DNA from: Flavobacteriaceae bacterium
GTDB taxonomy: Bacteria; Bacteroidota; Bacteroidia; Flavobacteriales; Flavobacteriaceae
Length of the DNA stretch: 64,000 nt
Direction of reading: 5' to 3'
NCBI GenBank assembly: GCA_028284005.1
Contig: JANQSO010000004.1
Location: 124,001 to 188,000 of the forward strand
Both the position numbers and the translations under genes were made by a program. The notes under the pieces were generated by a model that ran no database searches, had not been told where the DNA came from, and saw nothing but the letters and a program-made list of their open reading frames with translations. This document shows, piece by piece, positions 15,612 to 23,151 of the stretch. Position 1 is the stretch's first letter, and each line of letters starts with the position of its first letter.

Positions 15612-15637
15612 GAACCGGAGAAAAACCTCTCCGGCTC
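15612..15637 (-). other. Hairpin just after peptide 3
   Basis: On the minus strand GAGCCGGAG pairs with CTCCGGTTC (plus positions 15629-15637 and 15612-15620). One pair is G-U in the minus RNA but A-C in the plus, which indicates that the minus transcript is the folded one. It lies 8 nt after the peptide 3 stop. Confidence 0.55.
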
Positions 15638-15645
15638 AAAGCAAG

Positions 15646-15843
15646 CTAGATGCAACACTGTGTAGAATACAAATATTGACAATTTGGGTTACCCCAATAA
15701 TCACACGAAACAGGTGGAGGATTTGTAGTACAACAAGAATTTGTTGGGTTGCAACATTTACCGGATACTCCTCCGTAAATTACTTTTTGCTCATTTTTGT
15801 TTAATACATGAGCGCCGTTTAAGTTTAAAATGTTTTGTAACAT
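15646..15843 (-). CDS. Double-glycine-leader cysteine-rich peptide 3
   Basis: ATG 15843 is chosen because it makes the leader exactly 25 residues, as in the two sister peptides; ATG 15855 would add four residues. The leader is MLQNILNLNGAHVLNKNEQ...IYGG. The 40-residue core has eight cysteines (5, 6, 12, 13, 22, 30, 38, 39), i.e. CC-x5-CC-x8-C-x7-C-x7-CC, with a PPP turn. That is the densest cysteine content of the three, enough for four disulfides. It is the first peptide gene after the VKOR-thioredoxin fusion gene and is the likeliest to depend on an oxidase. The core family is not recognised. Confidence 0.83.
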   Translation of the reverse strand: MLQNILNLNGAHVLNKNEQKVIYGGVSGKCCNPTNSCCTTNPPPVSCDYWGNPNCQYLYSTQCCI

Positions 15844-15868
15844 GATTTCTAACATTTAAATTAAATTG

Positions 15869-15949
15869 GCTGTGAACATTTAGAGACACTCACAGTTTAT
15901 GTCTATCCTTGCAAGAATGTTTAATGCCTGGTTCACGCCAGGTTCTTTT
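15869..15949 (-). repeat. Copy B of the structured leader repeat, upstream of peptide 3
   Basis: This copy matches 15492-15574 with few changes. The hairpin here is GCCTGG/CCAGGT (15926-15931/15938-15943) with the same TTCACG loop. The A-T pair of copy A is replaced by a G-C pair, a compensatory change. The stop codon of the VKOR fusion gene (15933-15935) lies in this hairpin loop, so the repeat overlaps a gene end. Confidence 0.8.
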
Positions 15950-17513
15950 CTTTTATTTCAGTAGTGTTATTTTTTTCTTCGATTAAATAGTCAATGAATA
16001 GAGAGAGATCTTTTACTTCATATTCTTTAGGAAAAAAGTAGTTTCCTATTAAAGTTGCCGGAGTATACGTTATTTCATTAGACTCGCACCAGGTAGTATG
16101 TTTTTGTAAAACTACTAACGGAGAAACTCTTACAGGAGTTCCATATAATCTCTGCCATACTTCTAAATCTCTGTTTCGAAACCAATCTCCCAGAACTGTA
16201 TAGGCTTCTTTTTTATTGTGTTGGTAAAGTTCAATGATCCTTTGTGCTATCTGTGAACTAGGATGCTCCAAGGAGTTCGAAGGAACATTAAAAACAATAT
16301 TGAGCTTAAATTTATCTCCGTGTGTTTTTAATAGTGTATCGTAAGCTTCGAAAGCTTTCGTACAAAAGCCGCATAGAGGGTTGGTCACCCCGGTTACTTC
16401 CAACTTTGCATCAGGATTTCCGAACGTAAGAGACGAAAAGTTACTTTTACCGGATAGTTCTTTCTTGGTTAACAAAGAATTGAAAAGGTCTTCGTTTCTC
16501 TTAAACCTTAAAAACTCGGTTTCTACCTGCTTTTGCCTTAAGGCCTTTGTTAGTAATGATTTAAACATTATCCAAGACAAATAACATACTCCAAATGTTA
16601 CACCGCCTTTAATAAAAAAGACAAGATCAAATTCAGGGGTGTTAAAAGCTAAGAAAGTAACAACCAACTGTGTAATGAGAACAAGGACAACGCCCAGACA
16701 AAGAGGACACCACTTTTTTATTATAAGAATCTGAGCAAAAATGGAGTATAGAACTATGGGTATTCCTATAATGGAGATTCCAAAAAAGAAAGTGGGGTGA
16801 TACCCCAAAAACGATACTATAAAAAGTGTAGAAGTAAAAAAAGTGATGGATGCATCACTTAGAGATATAAAACTAAATAAGGTACTTGATCTTGAATTGA
16901 TAACATCATTACAGCTTGCCTTACTGGTAACCGAATTACATATTTTTGAAGTAATTTCATTATGAAGCCCAAAACTTTCCTGTATAACATAATAGCTTAT
17001 AATGAGGCCCATACAACCCAAAAGCGTATACAAGATCACCGGCCATTCATAACCGAACATTTTATATCCAAGAGCAATACTTATCAATATGAGTAAAAGA
17101 GGTAACGGATCTTTATACAACGAAAGAGGTCCCTTTCTTTCTAAACTACCTGTTTCAATGGCTATTATGGTACCATTCCAAATTTCTTTAAAACTGTCAA
17201 TGGATAACTTTTGTTTTGTACCGTCATCTCTCACAAGTATTAAAATGTCCCTTTTTTGTTGGACCTGAGCTATCGTAGTCGATTGGCCTGATTCCAAAAC
17301 CGCAAGAAAAAATTGTGGTAATTGGTCCAACGCATCTTTAGGAACGTTAGCAACAATATTATCTATTCTGAAATAATCCAAAGTGTCCGAAATAGATTTT
17401 ATGCTAGGGTAACTGGGATTACTGAGCAGTTGAAGTTTGAAGTCTTCGGAATTTACCCTCACTTTATTGTTGATCAAAAATTTATCAAGAACAGTATTGA
17501 GTTGATCTTTCAT
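15933..17513 (-). CDS. C39-like / VKOR / thioredoxin-fold (DsbA-like) fusion, thiol oxidase for exported peptides
   Basis: With ATG 17513 the protein has 526 residues; ATG 17537 would add eight. Residues 1-122 resemble the second half of a C39 domain (LLSNPSYPSIKSISDTLDYF, LSIDSFKEIWNGTIIAIE) but lack the catalytic Cys, so this part is probably a binding domain. Residues 135-320 are a VKOR membrane domain with C192, C201 and the CPLC motif (269-272). Residues 365-520 are a thioredoxin fold with CGFC (381-384). VKOR re-oxidises a DsbA-like domain with quinone, making disulfides in exported proteins. The gene is immediately upstream of the three cysteine-rich peptides and fits as their dedicated oxidase. 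Confidence 0.88.
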   Translation of the reverse strand: MKDQLNTVLDKFLINNKVRVNSEDFKLQLLSNPSYPSIKSISDTLDYFRIDNIVANVPKDALDQLPQFFLAVLESGQSTTIAQVQQKRDILILVRDDGTKQKLSIDSFKEIWNGTIIAIETGSLERKGPLSLYKDPLPLLLILISIALGYKMFGYEWPVILYTLLGCMGLIISYYVIQESFGLHNEITSKICNSVTSKASCNDVINSRSSTLFSFISLSDASITFFTSTLFIVSFLGYHPTFFFGISIIGIPIVLYSIFAQILIIKKWCPLCLGVVLVLITQLVVTFLAFNTPEFDLVFFIKGGVTFGVCYLSWIMFKSLLTKALRQKQVETEFLRFKRNEDLFNSLLTKKELSGKSNFSSLTFGNPDAKLEVTGVTNPLCGFCTKAFEAYDTLLKTHGDKFKLNIVFNVPSNSLEHPSSQIAQRIIELYQHNKKEAYTVLGDWFRNRDLEVWQRLYGTPVRVSPLVVLQKHTTWCESNEITYTPATLIGNYFFPKEYEVKDLSLFIDYLIEEKNNTTEIKEKNLA

Positions 17514-17860
17514 GGTTTGTATCTTTTTAGTATACAATCAGTTACAATAAATAAAGTTTTTTTCAAGGGGGGATTGAAAAACCAGTGGGGAGAATGAATT
17601 ACTAAATAAGCGGAGAGTATGTTTCTTCTTGCTTTTTGAGATGAGAAACAATCGTATAACAGAAGGCAACTTTACCCTTCCTATCTTACAAACATTTTCT
17701 TAACAAATGTTTGCTTTTTTAGCAAAATATTCGTTAAAGTACAAATAAATACGGTTAAAAGCAAGATTAGTTTCCTAAATTATAATTTGGATGTTTATCA
17801 ACGAAAGCTATGTTGGTATAAGCTTCGTTATATCGGTATGCTATTGTTAAAATATAAGAA
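17514..17860. other. Intergenic region with a 9-bp inverted repeat
   Basis: No gene is seen between hisS and the VKOR fusion. CAAACATTT (17689-17697) and AAATGTTTG (17705-17713) form a perfect inverted repeat about 175 bp upstream of the fusion gene, and TTTGCT/AGCAAA (17710-17726) overlaps it. No convincing TAnnTTTG box was found on the minus strand, so the promoter of the peptide cluster is unknown. The inverted repeat could be an operator. Confidence 0.4.
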
Positions 17861-19231
17861 TTACTTCAACACTCCTCTTAAAGCACCAAAATCAAGCGTT
17901 TGCTGTTCCCCGCTCTTCATATTCTTGAGGGTAAAGCTTTGAGAATTCATTTCATTTTCGCCTGCTAGCACAGTAAAAGGAATAGCACGTTTGTCTGCAT
18001 ACCCCATCTGCTTGCCCATTTTTGCAGCATCAGGATATAGCTCTGCAGCAATACCTTCCTGTCGGAGCTTTGTAATGGCCTGCATGGCATAGAGAGCTTC
18101 CTTTTCTCCAAAATTGATAAACAAAACCTTGGTGTTTTCCGAAACGGTATCGGGAAATAGGCCCAATTCTTCCAGGACCAGGTAAATCCTGTCCAGGCCA
18201 AAAGAAATTCCAACGCCACTCACATCCTTCAGTCCAAAGATACCTGTTAGGTCATCATAGCGGCCTCCACCACCAATACTTCCCATATTCACCTCTTTGG
18301 GAGCTGAAACCTCAAAAATAGCTCCTGTATAGTAGTTCAAACCCCGGGCAAGTGTTACATCAATTTCCAGGAAAGCGGTTTGCAAACCTAATTCTGAAAC
18401 GGTATCAGTTATAAATTCCAGTTCCGAAACCCCTTTCAATCCGGTTTCTGAAGAAGCCAGCAATTCTTTGAGTAATGAAAGTTTTTCCGAAGCAGTTCCT
18501 TTGGCTTCAAATAAGGGCTGTACTTTTGCAATGGCATTTTCTGAAATTCCTTTGGACAGCATTTCGGTTTTTACACCCTCCTCTCCTATTTTATCCAGTT
18601 TATCCAATGCAACCGTAAAATCGATCAGTTTATCTTCGGCACCGATCACTTCAGCAATACCACTAAGTACTTTGCGGTTATTGAGTTTGATTACAGTCCC
18701 TTTTAAATTCAGCTTTGAAAAAACAGCATCGTATAGTTGCACCAACTCTATTTCCTGCCACAAGGATCTGCTTCCAACCACGTCTGCATCGCATTGATAG
18801 AATTCTCTGAAACGCCCTTTTTGAGGACGATCCGCCCGCCAGACAGGCTGCATCTGGTAGCGTTTAAAAGGAAAAGTAATGTCATTCTGGTTTTGTACCA
18901 CATAGCGCGCAAAAGGCACTGTGAGGTCATAACGAAGGGCTTTTTCAGAGATCTTAGCAGTAAACTTTCTACTATCTTTTTCAGCATATACAGCATCATC
19001 CACCTTGCGAAGAAAATCCCCGCTATTCAGTATCTTAAAAATAAGGCGGTCTCCTTCTTCCCCATATTTCCCCATAAGTGTCTCACTATTTTCGAATGAA
19101 GGGGTTTCAATAGGCTGAAAACCGTAGGTGGTAAAACAACTTTTTATGGTATTCATAATGTAGTTTCGTTTTACAACCTCGGTGGGAGAAAAATCTCTCG
19201 TTCCTTTAGGTATGGAAGGTTTTTGTGCCAT
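17861..19231 (-). CDS. hisS: Histidine--tRNA ligase
   Basis: The 456-residue class II synthetase starts [16 protein letters not shown], the conserved HisRS opening. Motif 2 is seen in [23 protein letters not shown] (split as [16 protein letters not shown] and YQCD). The histidine-specific blocks are [15 protein letters not shown] and [14 protein letters not shown], followed by motif 3 [17 protein letters not shown]. The C-terminal anticodon-binding domain includes [20 protein letters not shown]. It is cytoplasmic and charges tRNA-His. The gene is monocistronic between the peptide cluster and a divergent permease. Confidence 0.97.
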   Translation of the reverse strand: MAQKPSIPKGTRDFSPTEVVKRNYIMNTIKSCFTTYGFQPIETPSFENSETLMGKYGEEGDRLIFKILNSGDFLRKVDDAVYAEKDSRKFTAKISEKALRYDLTVPFARYVVQNQNDITFPFKRYQMQPVWRADRPQKGRFREFYQCDADVVGSRSLWQEIELVQLYDAVFSKLNLKGTVIKLNNRKVLSGIAEVIGAEDKLIDFTVALDKLDKIGEEGVKTEMLSKGISENAIAKVQPLFEAKGTASEKLSLLKELLASSETGLKGVSELEFITDTVSELGLQTAFLEIDVTLARGLNYYTGAIFEVSAPKEVNMGSIGGGGRYDDLTGIFGLKDVSGVGISFGLDRIYLVLEELGLFPDTVSENTKVLFINFGEKEALYAMQAITKLRQEGIAAELYPDAAKMGKQMGYADKRAIPFTVLAGENEMNSQSFTLKNMKSGEQQTLDFGALRGVLK

Positions 19232-19326
19232 AATTTTAAGTGTTGTGCAAATATCTTAAATTATTGGGGAAATTGTAACTTTATGATCAGATTATAGTCT
19301 AACGATAAACCGCACATCCAAAAACT

Positions 19327-20565
19327 ATGTTTTCACTCTTTCGCGAAAATGTTCGTATTGCACTGGATTCTATTAAAAGTCAACTGCTTAGAACTATCTT
19401 AACCATTGTTATCATTGGAATTGGTATCTGGGCACTTGTAGGTATTTTGAGTGCGGTAAAAGCATTGGAAAATACTATTTCCAGTGATTTTGCATCTATG
19501 GGGGCCAATACTTTTAATATTCAGCGGTACGAGTTTCAGGTAAACCGTCAAGGAGGCGAAAGGGAAAAGATAAATCCTATTATAAGCTACGATAATATTC
19601 GGGAGTTTATTGATACATACAATTATCCTTTTACGCAAACATCGGTCTCTTTTAGGGGAACCAATAGAGCCGAAGTAAAATATGAAAATGAAAAGACAGA
19701 CCCCGAGATACAAGTGTATGGCGTAAACGAAAATTACCTTCAAAATACCGGAACAAAAATAGACCGTGGGCGGGAGTTCAATGTTTTTGATATTGAAAAT
19801 AATAATAAGGTCTGTTTAATTGGTTCGGATTTCCTGAAAAGTATCTTTAAAAATGATGACCCCATAAACAAAACGGTTAGTATTCGTGGTGTAAAATTTA
19901 AAGTAGTGGGTATTCTTGAATCAAAAGGAGCCACTTTTGGAAACAACCAGGACCTAAAAGTGCTTATCCCAATACAGGTAGCACGAAGTATCTTTACAGA
20001 CCCAAATATAAACTACACCATTAGTGTCATGGTAGATGACAAAGAAATGATGCAGGGCGCACAGGATGCAGCAATTGTTTCTTTTAGAAACGTTCGTGGC
20101 CTTAGCCCTATAGAAGAAAACAACTTTGGACTGGAACGTAGTGACGACCTTATTAACAGGATTAGCCAAATTACCGGTGTACTGGAAATTGCAGCCTGGA
20201 TCATCAGTATTATTACCATTTTAGGCTCTTCCATTGCTTTGATGAATATCATGCTCGTATCGGTTACCGAACGAACCCGTGAAATTGGTGTACGAAAAGC
20301 TTTGGGTGCTAAGCGTTCTACTATTTCCACGCAATTCTTCATGGAAACGATCGTGATCGGGCAGTTTGGAAGTATCCTGGGGATCTTACTGGGTGTTCTT
20401 ACCGGTTTCGGATTTGCAAAGGTCTTTGATTTTGACTTTACATTACCATGGAGCGCCATGTTATGGGCTACCCTGATCACTTTCCTGGTTGCAGTGATAG
20501 CGGGCTCATACCCTGCCAGCAAAGCTGCAAGGCTCGACCCCATTGAGAGTTTACGATACGAATAA
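19327..20565 (+). CDS. MacB/FtsX-type ABC transporter permease
   Basis: The 412-residue protein has one N-terminal membrane helix (about 20-42), a large periplasmic MacB-PCD domain (about 45-270), and three C-terminal helices forming the FtsX domain. SVTERTREIGVRKALGAKRSTI is the family signature, read as TERTREIGVRKALGAK. It ends YPASKAARLDPIESLRYE, the typical MacB C-terminus. Such permeases act with an ATPase and often an HlyD adaptor, but no ATPase gene lies beside it here, so its partner is elsewhere. Substrate unknown. Confidence 0.9.
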   Translation: MFSLFRENVRIALDSIKSQLLRTILTIVIIGIGIWALVGILSAVKALENTISSDFASMGANTFNIQRYEFQVNRQGGEREKINPIISYDNIREFIDTYNYPFTQTSVSFRGTNRAEVKYENEKTDPEIQVYGVNENYLQNTGTKIDRGREFNVFDIENNNKVCLIGSDFLKSIFKNDDPINKTVSIRGVKFKVVGILESKGATFGNNQDLKVLIPIQVARSIFTDPNINYTISVMVDDKEMMQGAQDAAIVSFRNVRGLSPIEENNFGLERSDDLINRISQITGVLEIAAWIISIITILGSSIALMNIMLVSVTERTREIGVRKALGAKRSTISTQFFMETIVIGQFGSILGILLGVLTGFGFAKVFDFDFTLPWSAMLWATLITFLVAVIAGSYPASKAARLDPIESLRYE

Positions 20566-21042
20566 TTATGCCGTACCCAGAATATTTTCAAAGAACCGGT
20601 ACAATTCTCCTTTTGTAATAACAGCTCCCTGTTGGATCAAACCAAAAACATCTGCATTTCTATCTTCTGAATAGTCCTTTGACGCTCGTAAGAATTCTAC
20701 CTCATCTGAAGTAAAATTTTCCTGTAACCATTTATATCCGGCAGAAGTGGTAATATCTTTAGATGTATCGGTAACCTTAACCACGATGAGTTGTATATCA
20801 ATTTCTCCAAGTTTAAATAGAAACAATTGCTGCGGAGAGATATTTTCAAGATAACTGGCTTTTGTTAAAACGCCTTCCCAAATAAGGTCACTAAATATGT
20901 CCAGCTCCTGTTCGGCCACTTCGGGTTGTTCTGTTTTAATTTTTGCCCACTCCTCGCCTGTTATAGACTGAGTAGCCAAAAAGTTTATGAACTCGGGATG
21001 CAATTCATCCAGTTGTTCTTTTGTAAGTCTTATATATTTCAT
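20566..21042 (-). CDS. Conserved flavobacterial protein, DUF6495-like
   Basis: The 158-residue acidic, soluble protein begins MKYIRLTKEQLDELHPEF and has the blocks EEWAKIKTEQPEVAEQELDIF and SAGYKWLQENFTSDEVEFLR. From memory this matches DUF6495, a small Bacteroidota-specific family without known function. It is separated from rplI by a terminator and abuts the end of the convergent permease with no gap. Confidence 0.65.
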   Translation of the reverse strand: MKYIRLTKEQLDELHPEFINFLATQSITGEEWAKIKTEQPEVAEQELDIFSDLIWEGVLTKASYLENISPQQLFLFKLGEIDIQLIVVKVTDTSKDITTSAGYKWLQENFTSDEVEFLRASKDYSEDRNADVFGLIQQGAVITKGELYRFFENILGTA

Positions 21043-21051
21043 TATCCGATA

Positions 21052-21080
21052 AAAAGAAACCCCGACATTGCCGGGGTTTT
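21052..21080 (-). terminator. Terminator of the rpsF-rpsR-rplI operon
   Basis: AAACCCCG (21057-21064) and CGGGGTTT (21072-21079) pair around ACATTGC. On the minus strand the hairpin is followed by CTTTTT (21056-21051). Confidence 0.85.
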
Positions 21081-21100
21081 ACATATTATTTTAGTGCAAG

Positions 21101-21556
21101 TTACTTCTTTGCTTCAGCAACCACATCGAATGTGAGATTTGATATCACATCTCTATGGAAACGAATCGTCGCTTCATACTGCCCGGTACGTTTTACACTA
21201 CCTCCGGCAATAGAAATAAATTTCTTTTCAATAGAAACATCTTCTTTTTCAAGTGCTTCAGCAAGATCGGCATTAGTAACAGATCCAAATAATTTGTCAC
21301 CTTCACCGGCTTTTGCAGAAATTTTGATCTCCAATCCGTTTAACTTGTCTGCTTCTTTTTGAGCATCCTCAATAACTTTCTTTTCTTTAAAGGCACGTTG
21401 CTTCAAAGTCTCGGCCAAAACCTTTTTTGCAGAAGGGGTAGCCAATATAGCATGTCCTCTTGGAATTAAAAAGTTTCTTCCGTAACCGTTTTTTACAGTG
21501 ACAACATCATCTGCAAAACCCAAGTTCTCTACGTCTTTCTTTAATATAAGTTCCAT
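21101..21556 (-). CDS. rplI: Large-subunit ribosomal protein bL9
   Basis: The 151-residue protein starts MELILKKDVENLGFADDVVTVKNGYGRNFLIP, showing the bL9 N-terminal domain (GYGRNFLIPRGHA). A long connecting helix (about 45-75) and the C-terminal domain, IKISAKAGEGDKLFGSVTNADLA, follow. It binds 23S rRNA near the L1 stalk. It is the last gene of the rpsF-rpsR-rplI operon. Confidence 0.97.
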   Translation of the reverse strand: MELILKKDVENLGFADDVVTVKNGYGRNFLIPRGHAILATPSAKKVLAETLKQRAFKEKKVIEDAQKEADKLNGLEIKISAKAGEGDKLFGSVTNADLAEALEKEDVSIEKKFISIAGGSVKRTGQYEATIRFHRDVISNLTFDVVAEAKK

Positions 21557-21570
21557 ATCCTATCTGCTTT

Positions 21571-21867
21571 TTATTTTAATAAATCGGCTACATAAGGCAT
21601 TAACGCCAAGTGACGCGCTCTCTTAACAGCCACAGCTACTTTACGTTGGTACTTTAAAGATGTACCTGTTAACCTTCTTGGTAAGATCTTACCTTGTTCG
21701 TTCACAAACTTCAATAAAAAATCAGGGTCCTTATAATCTACGTACTTAATGCCGGATTTTTTAAAACGACAGTATTTTTTATTTTTAGAAGTTTCTATAT
21801 TAAGCGGAGTTAAATATCTTATTTCTCCGTCTTTTTTTCCTTTTGCTTGTTGTTGTAAAGTTGACAT
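21571..21867 (-). CDS. rpsR: Small-subunit ribosomal protein bS18
   Basis: The 98-residue protein has the conserved block [31 protein letters not shown], seen as [20 protein letters not shown] and RHLALMPY. The N-terminal extension, [22 protein letters not shown], is typical of Bacteroidota bS18. It pairs with bS6 on the 30S platform, and the rpsF gene lies 3 nt upstream. Confidence 0.97.
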   Translation of the reverse strand: MSTLQQQAKGKKDGEIRYLTPLNIETSKNKKYCRFKKSGIKYVDYKDPDFLLKFVNEQGKILPRRLTGTSLKYQRKVAVAVKRARHLALMPYVADLLK

Positions 21868-21870
21868 GGC

Positions 21871-22212
21871 TTATGCAGTTTTTTTGTTATCGCGAATTCT
21901 TCTTCTTTCTGCCCAGGCAATTGCATGCTTGTCCAGAGTAACAGTAAGGTAACGCATAATGCGCTCGTCTCTTCTAAACTCAACTTCCAGGTCGTTTATA
22001 GCTTCACCGGTAACGGTGTACTCAAACAAGTGGTAGAACCCACTTTTTTTGTGTTGAATTGCGTAGGCCAGTTTTTTAAGCCCCCAATCTTCTTTCGATA
22101 TCATCTTAGCACCTTTAGAAACAAGAATATCTTCGTATTTCTTAACTGTTTCCTTTATCTGTTCTTCAGATAAAACGGGATTTAAGATGAAAACAGTTTC
22201 GTAATGATTCAT
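21871..22212 (-). CDS. rpsF: Small-subunit ribosomal protein bS6
   Basis: The 113-residue protein starts MNHYETVFILNPVLSEEQI and has the bS6 fold with KLAYAIQHKKSGFYHLFEY and RRDERIMRYLTVTLD. It is the first gene of the operon, with a strong consensus promoter at 22266-22296. Confidence 0.97.
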   Translation of the reverse strand: MNHYETVFILNPVLSEEQIKETVKKYEDILVSKGAKMISKEDWGLKKLAYAIQHKKSGFYHLFEYTVTGEAINDLEVEFRRDERIMRYLTVTLDKHAIAWAERRRIRDNKKTA

Positions 22213-22265
22213 AAAAAATCTTTATTAAAATTAAATTCAAACTCCGGCACTTTGCCAAGAGCGTG

Positions 22266-22296
22266 CAAAAATACTATTTTAATTCCAATATTCAAA
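22266..22296 (-). promoter_or_regulatory. Promoter of the rpsF operon
   Basis: Read on the minus strand, TTTG (22296-22293), a 19-nt spacer and TATTTTTG (22273-22266) match the Bacteroidota consensus. The -7 box lies 53 nt before the rpsF start. Confidence 0.75.
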
Positions 22297-22437
22297 CCCT
22301 ATTTTTACATCTTTCAAAACATAGATTTTTTCCTACAGAAAATGATGAAGTGCATAATTTTCACGACAAATGTTAAAAAAACTTGCCATTCATCGATTTT
22401 TTACTTATAATTGCTATATCATAAAAACAATCTACTT

Positions 22438-23151
22438 GTGGAGAAACCGATACTTAAATGTGCGATTGTAGATGATTCTACATTACAACGTCTTTCTATC
22501 GTTAAACTAATAGAGAATCACCCCTCTCTGGATCTGGTAGCTGAGTATAATAATGCCATTGAAGCTAAAATGGGATTAGCTACTACCGAGATTGATCTTA
22601 TTTTTTTAGATATTGAAATGCCTATCTTATCCGGTTTTGATCTGTTGGACGACCTAACACACAAACCACAGATCATTTTTGTTACCGGAAAAACAAAATA
22701 TGCTTTTAAAGCTTTTGACTATGATGCTGTAGATTATTTACGAAAACCTATTTCAAAAGAACGCTTTTTAAATGCTGTTCACAAAGCAATCACCAATTAC
22801 AAACTCAAAAACGATGATGGTTTTGATGAAGAAGACTTTATTTTTGTGAAAAGTAATCTTAAAAAACGTAAAGTATTTTTAAATGAACTACGATATATTG
22901 AAGCATTAGGTGACTATGTAAAATTGGTGACCGAACATGATGCCCTTGTAGTACTTTCTACAATGAAGGCTTTTGAATCATTACTTCCAAGTGACCGGTT
23001 TTTGCGAATTCACAAATCCTATATTGTAAATCTGGATAAGGTGGAACGCTATAACAGTAAAGTGATCGAACTGGATCAAGAGCAATTACCGTTAAGTCGA
23101 AACCGTAAAGCAGATTTAGTAGAAGCTCTTGCCGCAACAATGCGTTCTTAA
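22438..23151 (+). CDS. LytTR-family response regulator
   Basis: GTG 22438 gives MEKPILKCAIVDDSTLQRL, which starts the receiver domain properly; a TTG start at 22411 is possible but less likely. The 237-residue protein has a receiver domain with the acidic pair VDD, the phospho-acceptor Asp in LIFLDIEMPI and Lys in LRKPIS. A LytTR DNA-binding domain (about 135-235) follows, with LNELRYIEALGDYVKL and FLRIHKSYIVNL. The partner histidine kinase is not adjacent. Its 3' end overlaps priA by 4 nt, convergently. Confidence 0.92.
   Translation: MEKPILKCAIVDDSTLQRLSIVKLIENHPSLDLVAEYNNAIEAKMGLATTEIDLIFLDIEMPILSGFDLLDDLTHKPQIIFVTGKTKYAFKAFDYDAVDYLRKPISKERFLNAVHKAITNYKLKNDDGFDEEDFIFVKSNLKKRKVFLNELRYIEALGDYVKLVTEHDALVVLSTMKAFESLLPSDRFLRIHKSYIVNLDKVERYNSKVIELDQEQLPLSRNRKADLVEALAATMRS

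Noticed and set aside
15592-15804. Open reading frame on the plus strand opposite peptide 3
   Set aside because: It lies inside the peptide 3 gene and its hairpin, has no recognisable start context, and its product shows no family pattern.
18830-18850. CCGCCCGCCAGACAGGC palindrome-like string, similar to the tRNA-copy hairpin
   Set aside because: It lies in the conserved HisRS motif 2 coding region and is explained by codons for [10 protein letters not shown].
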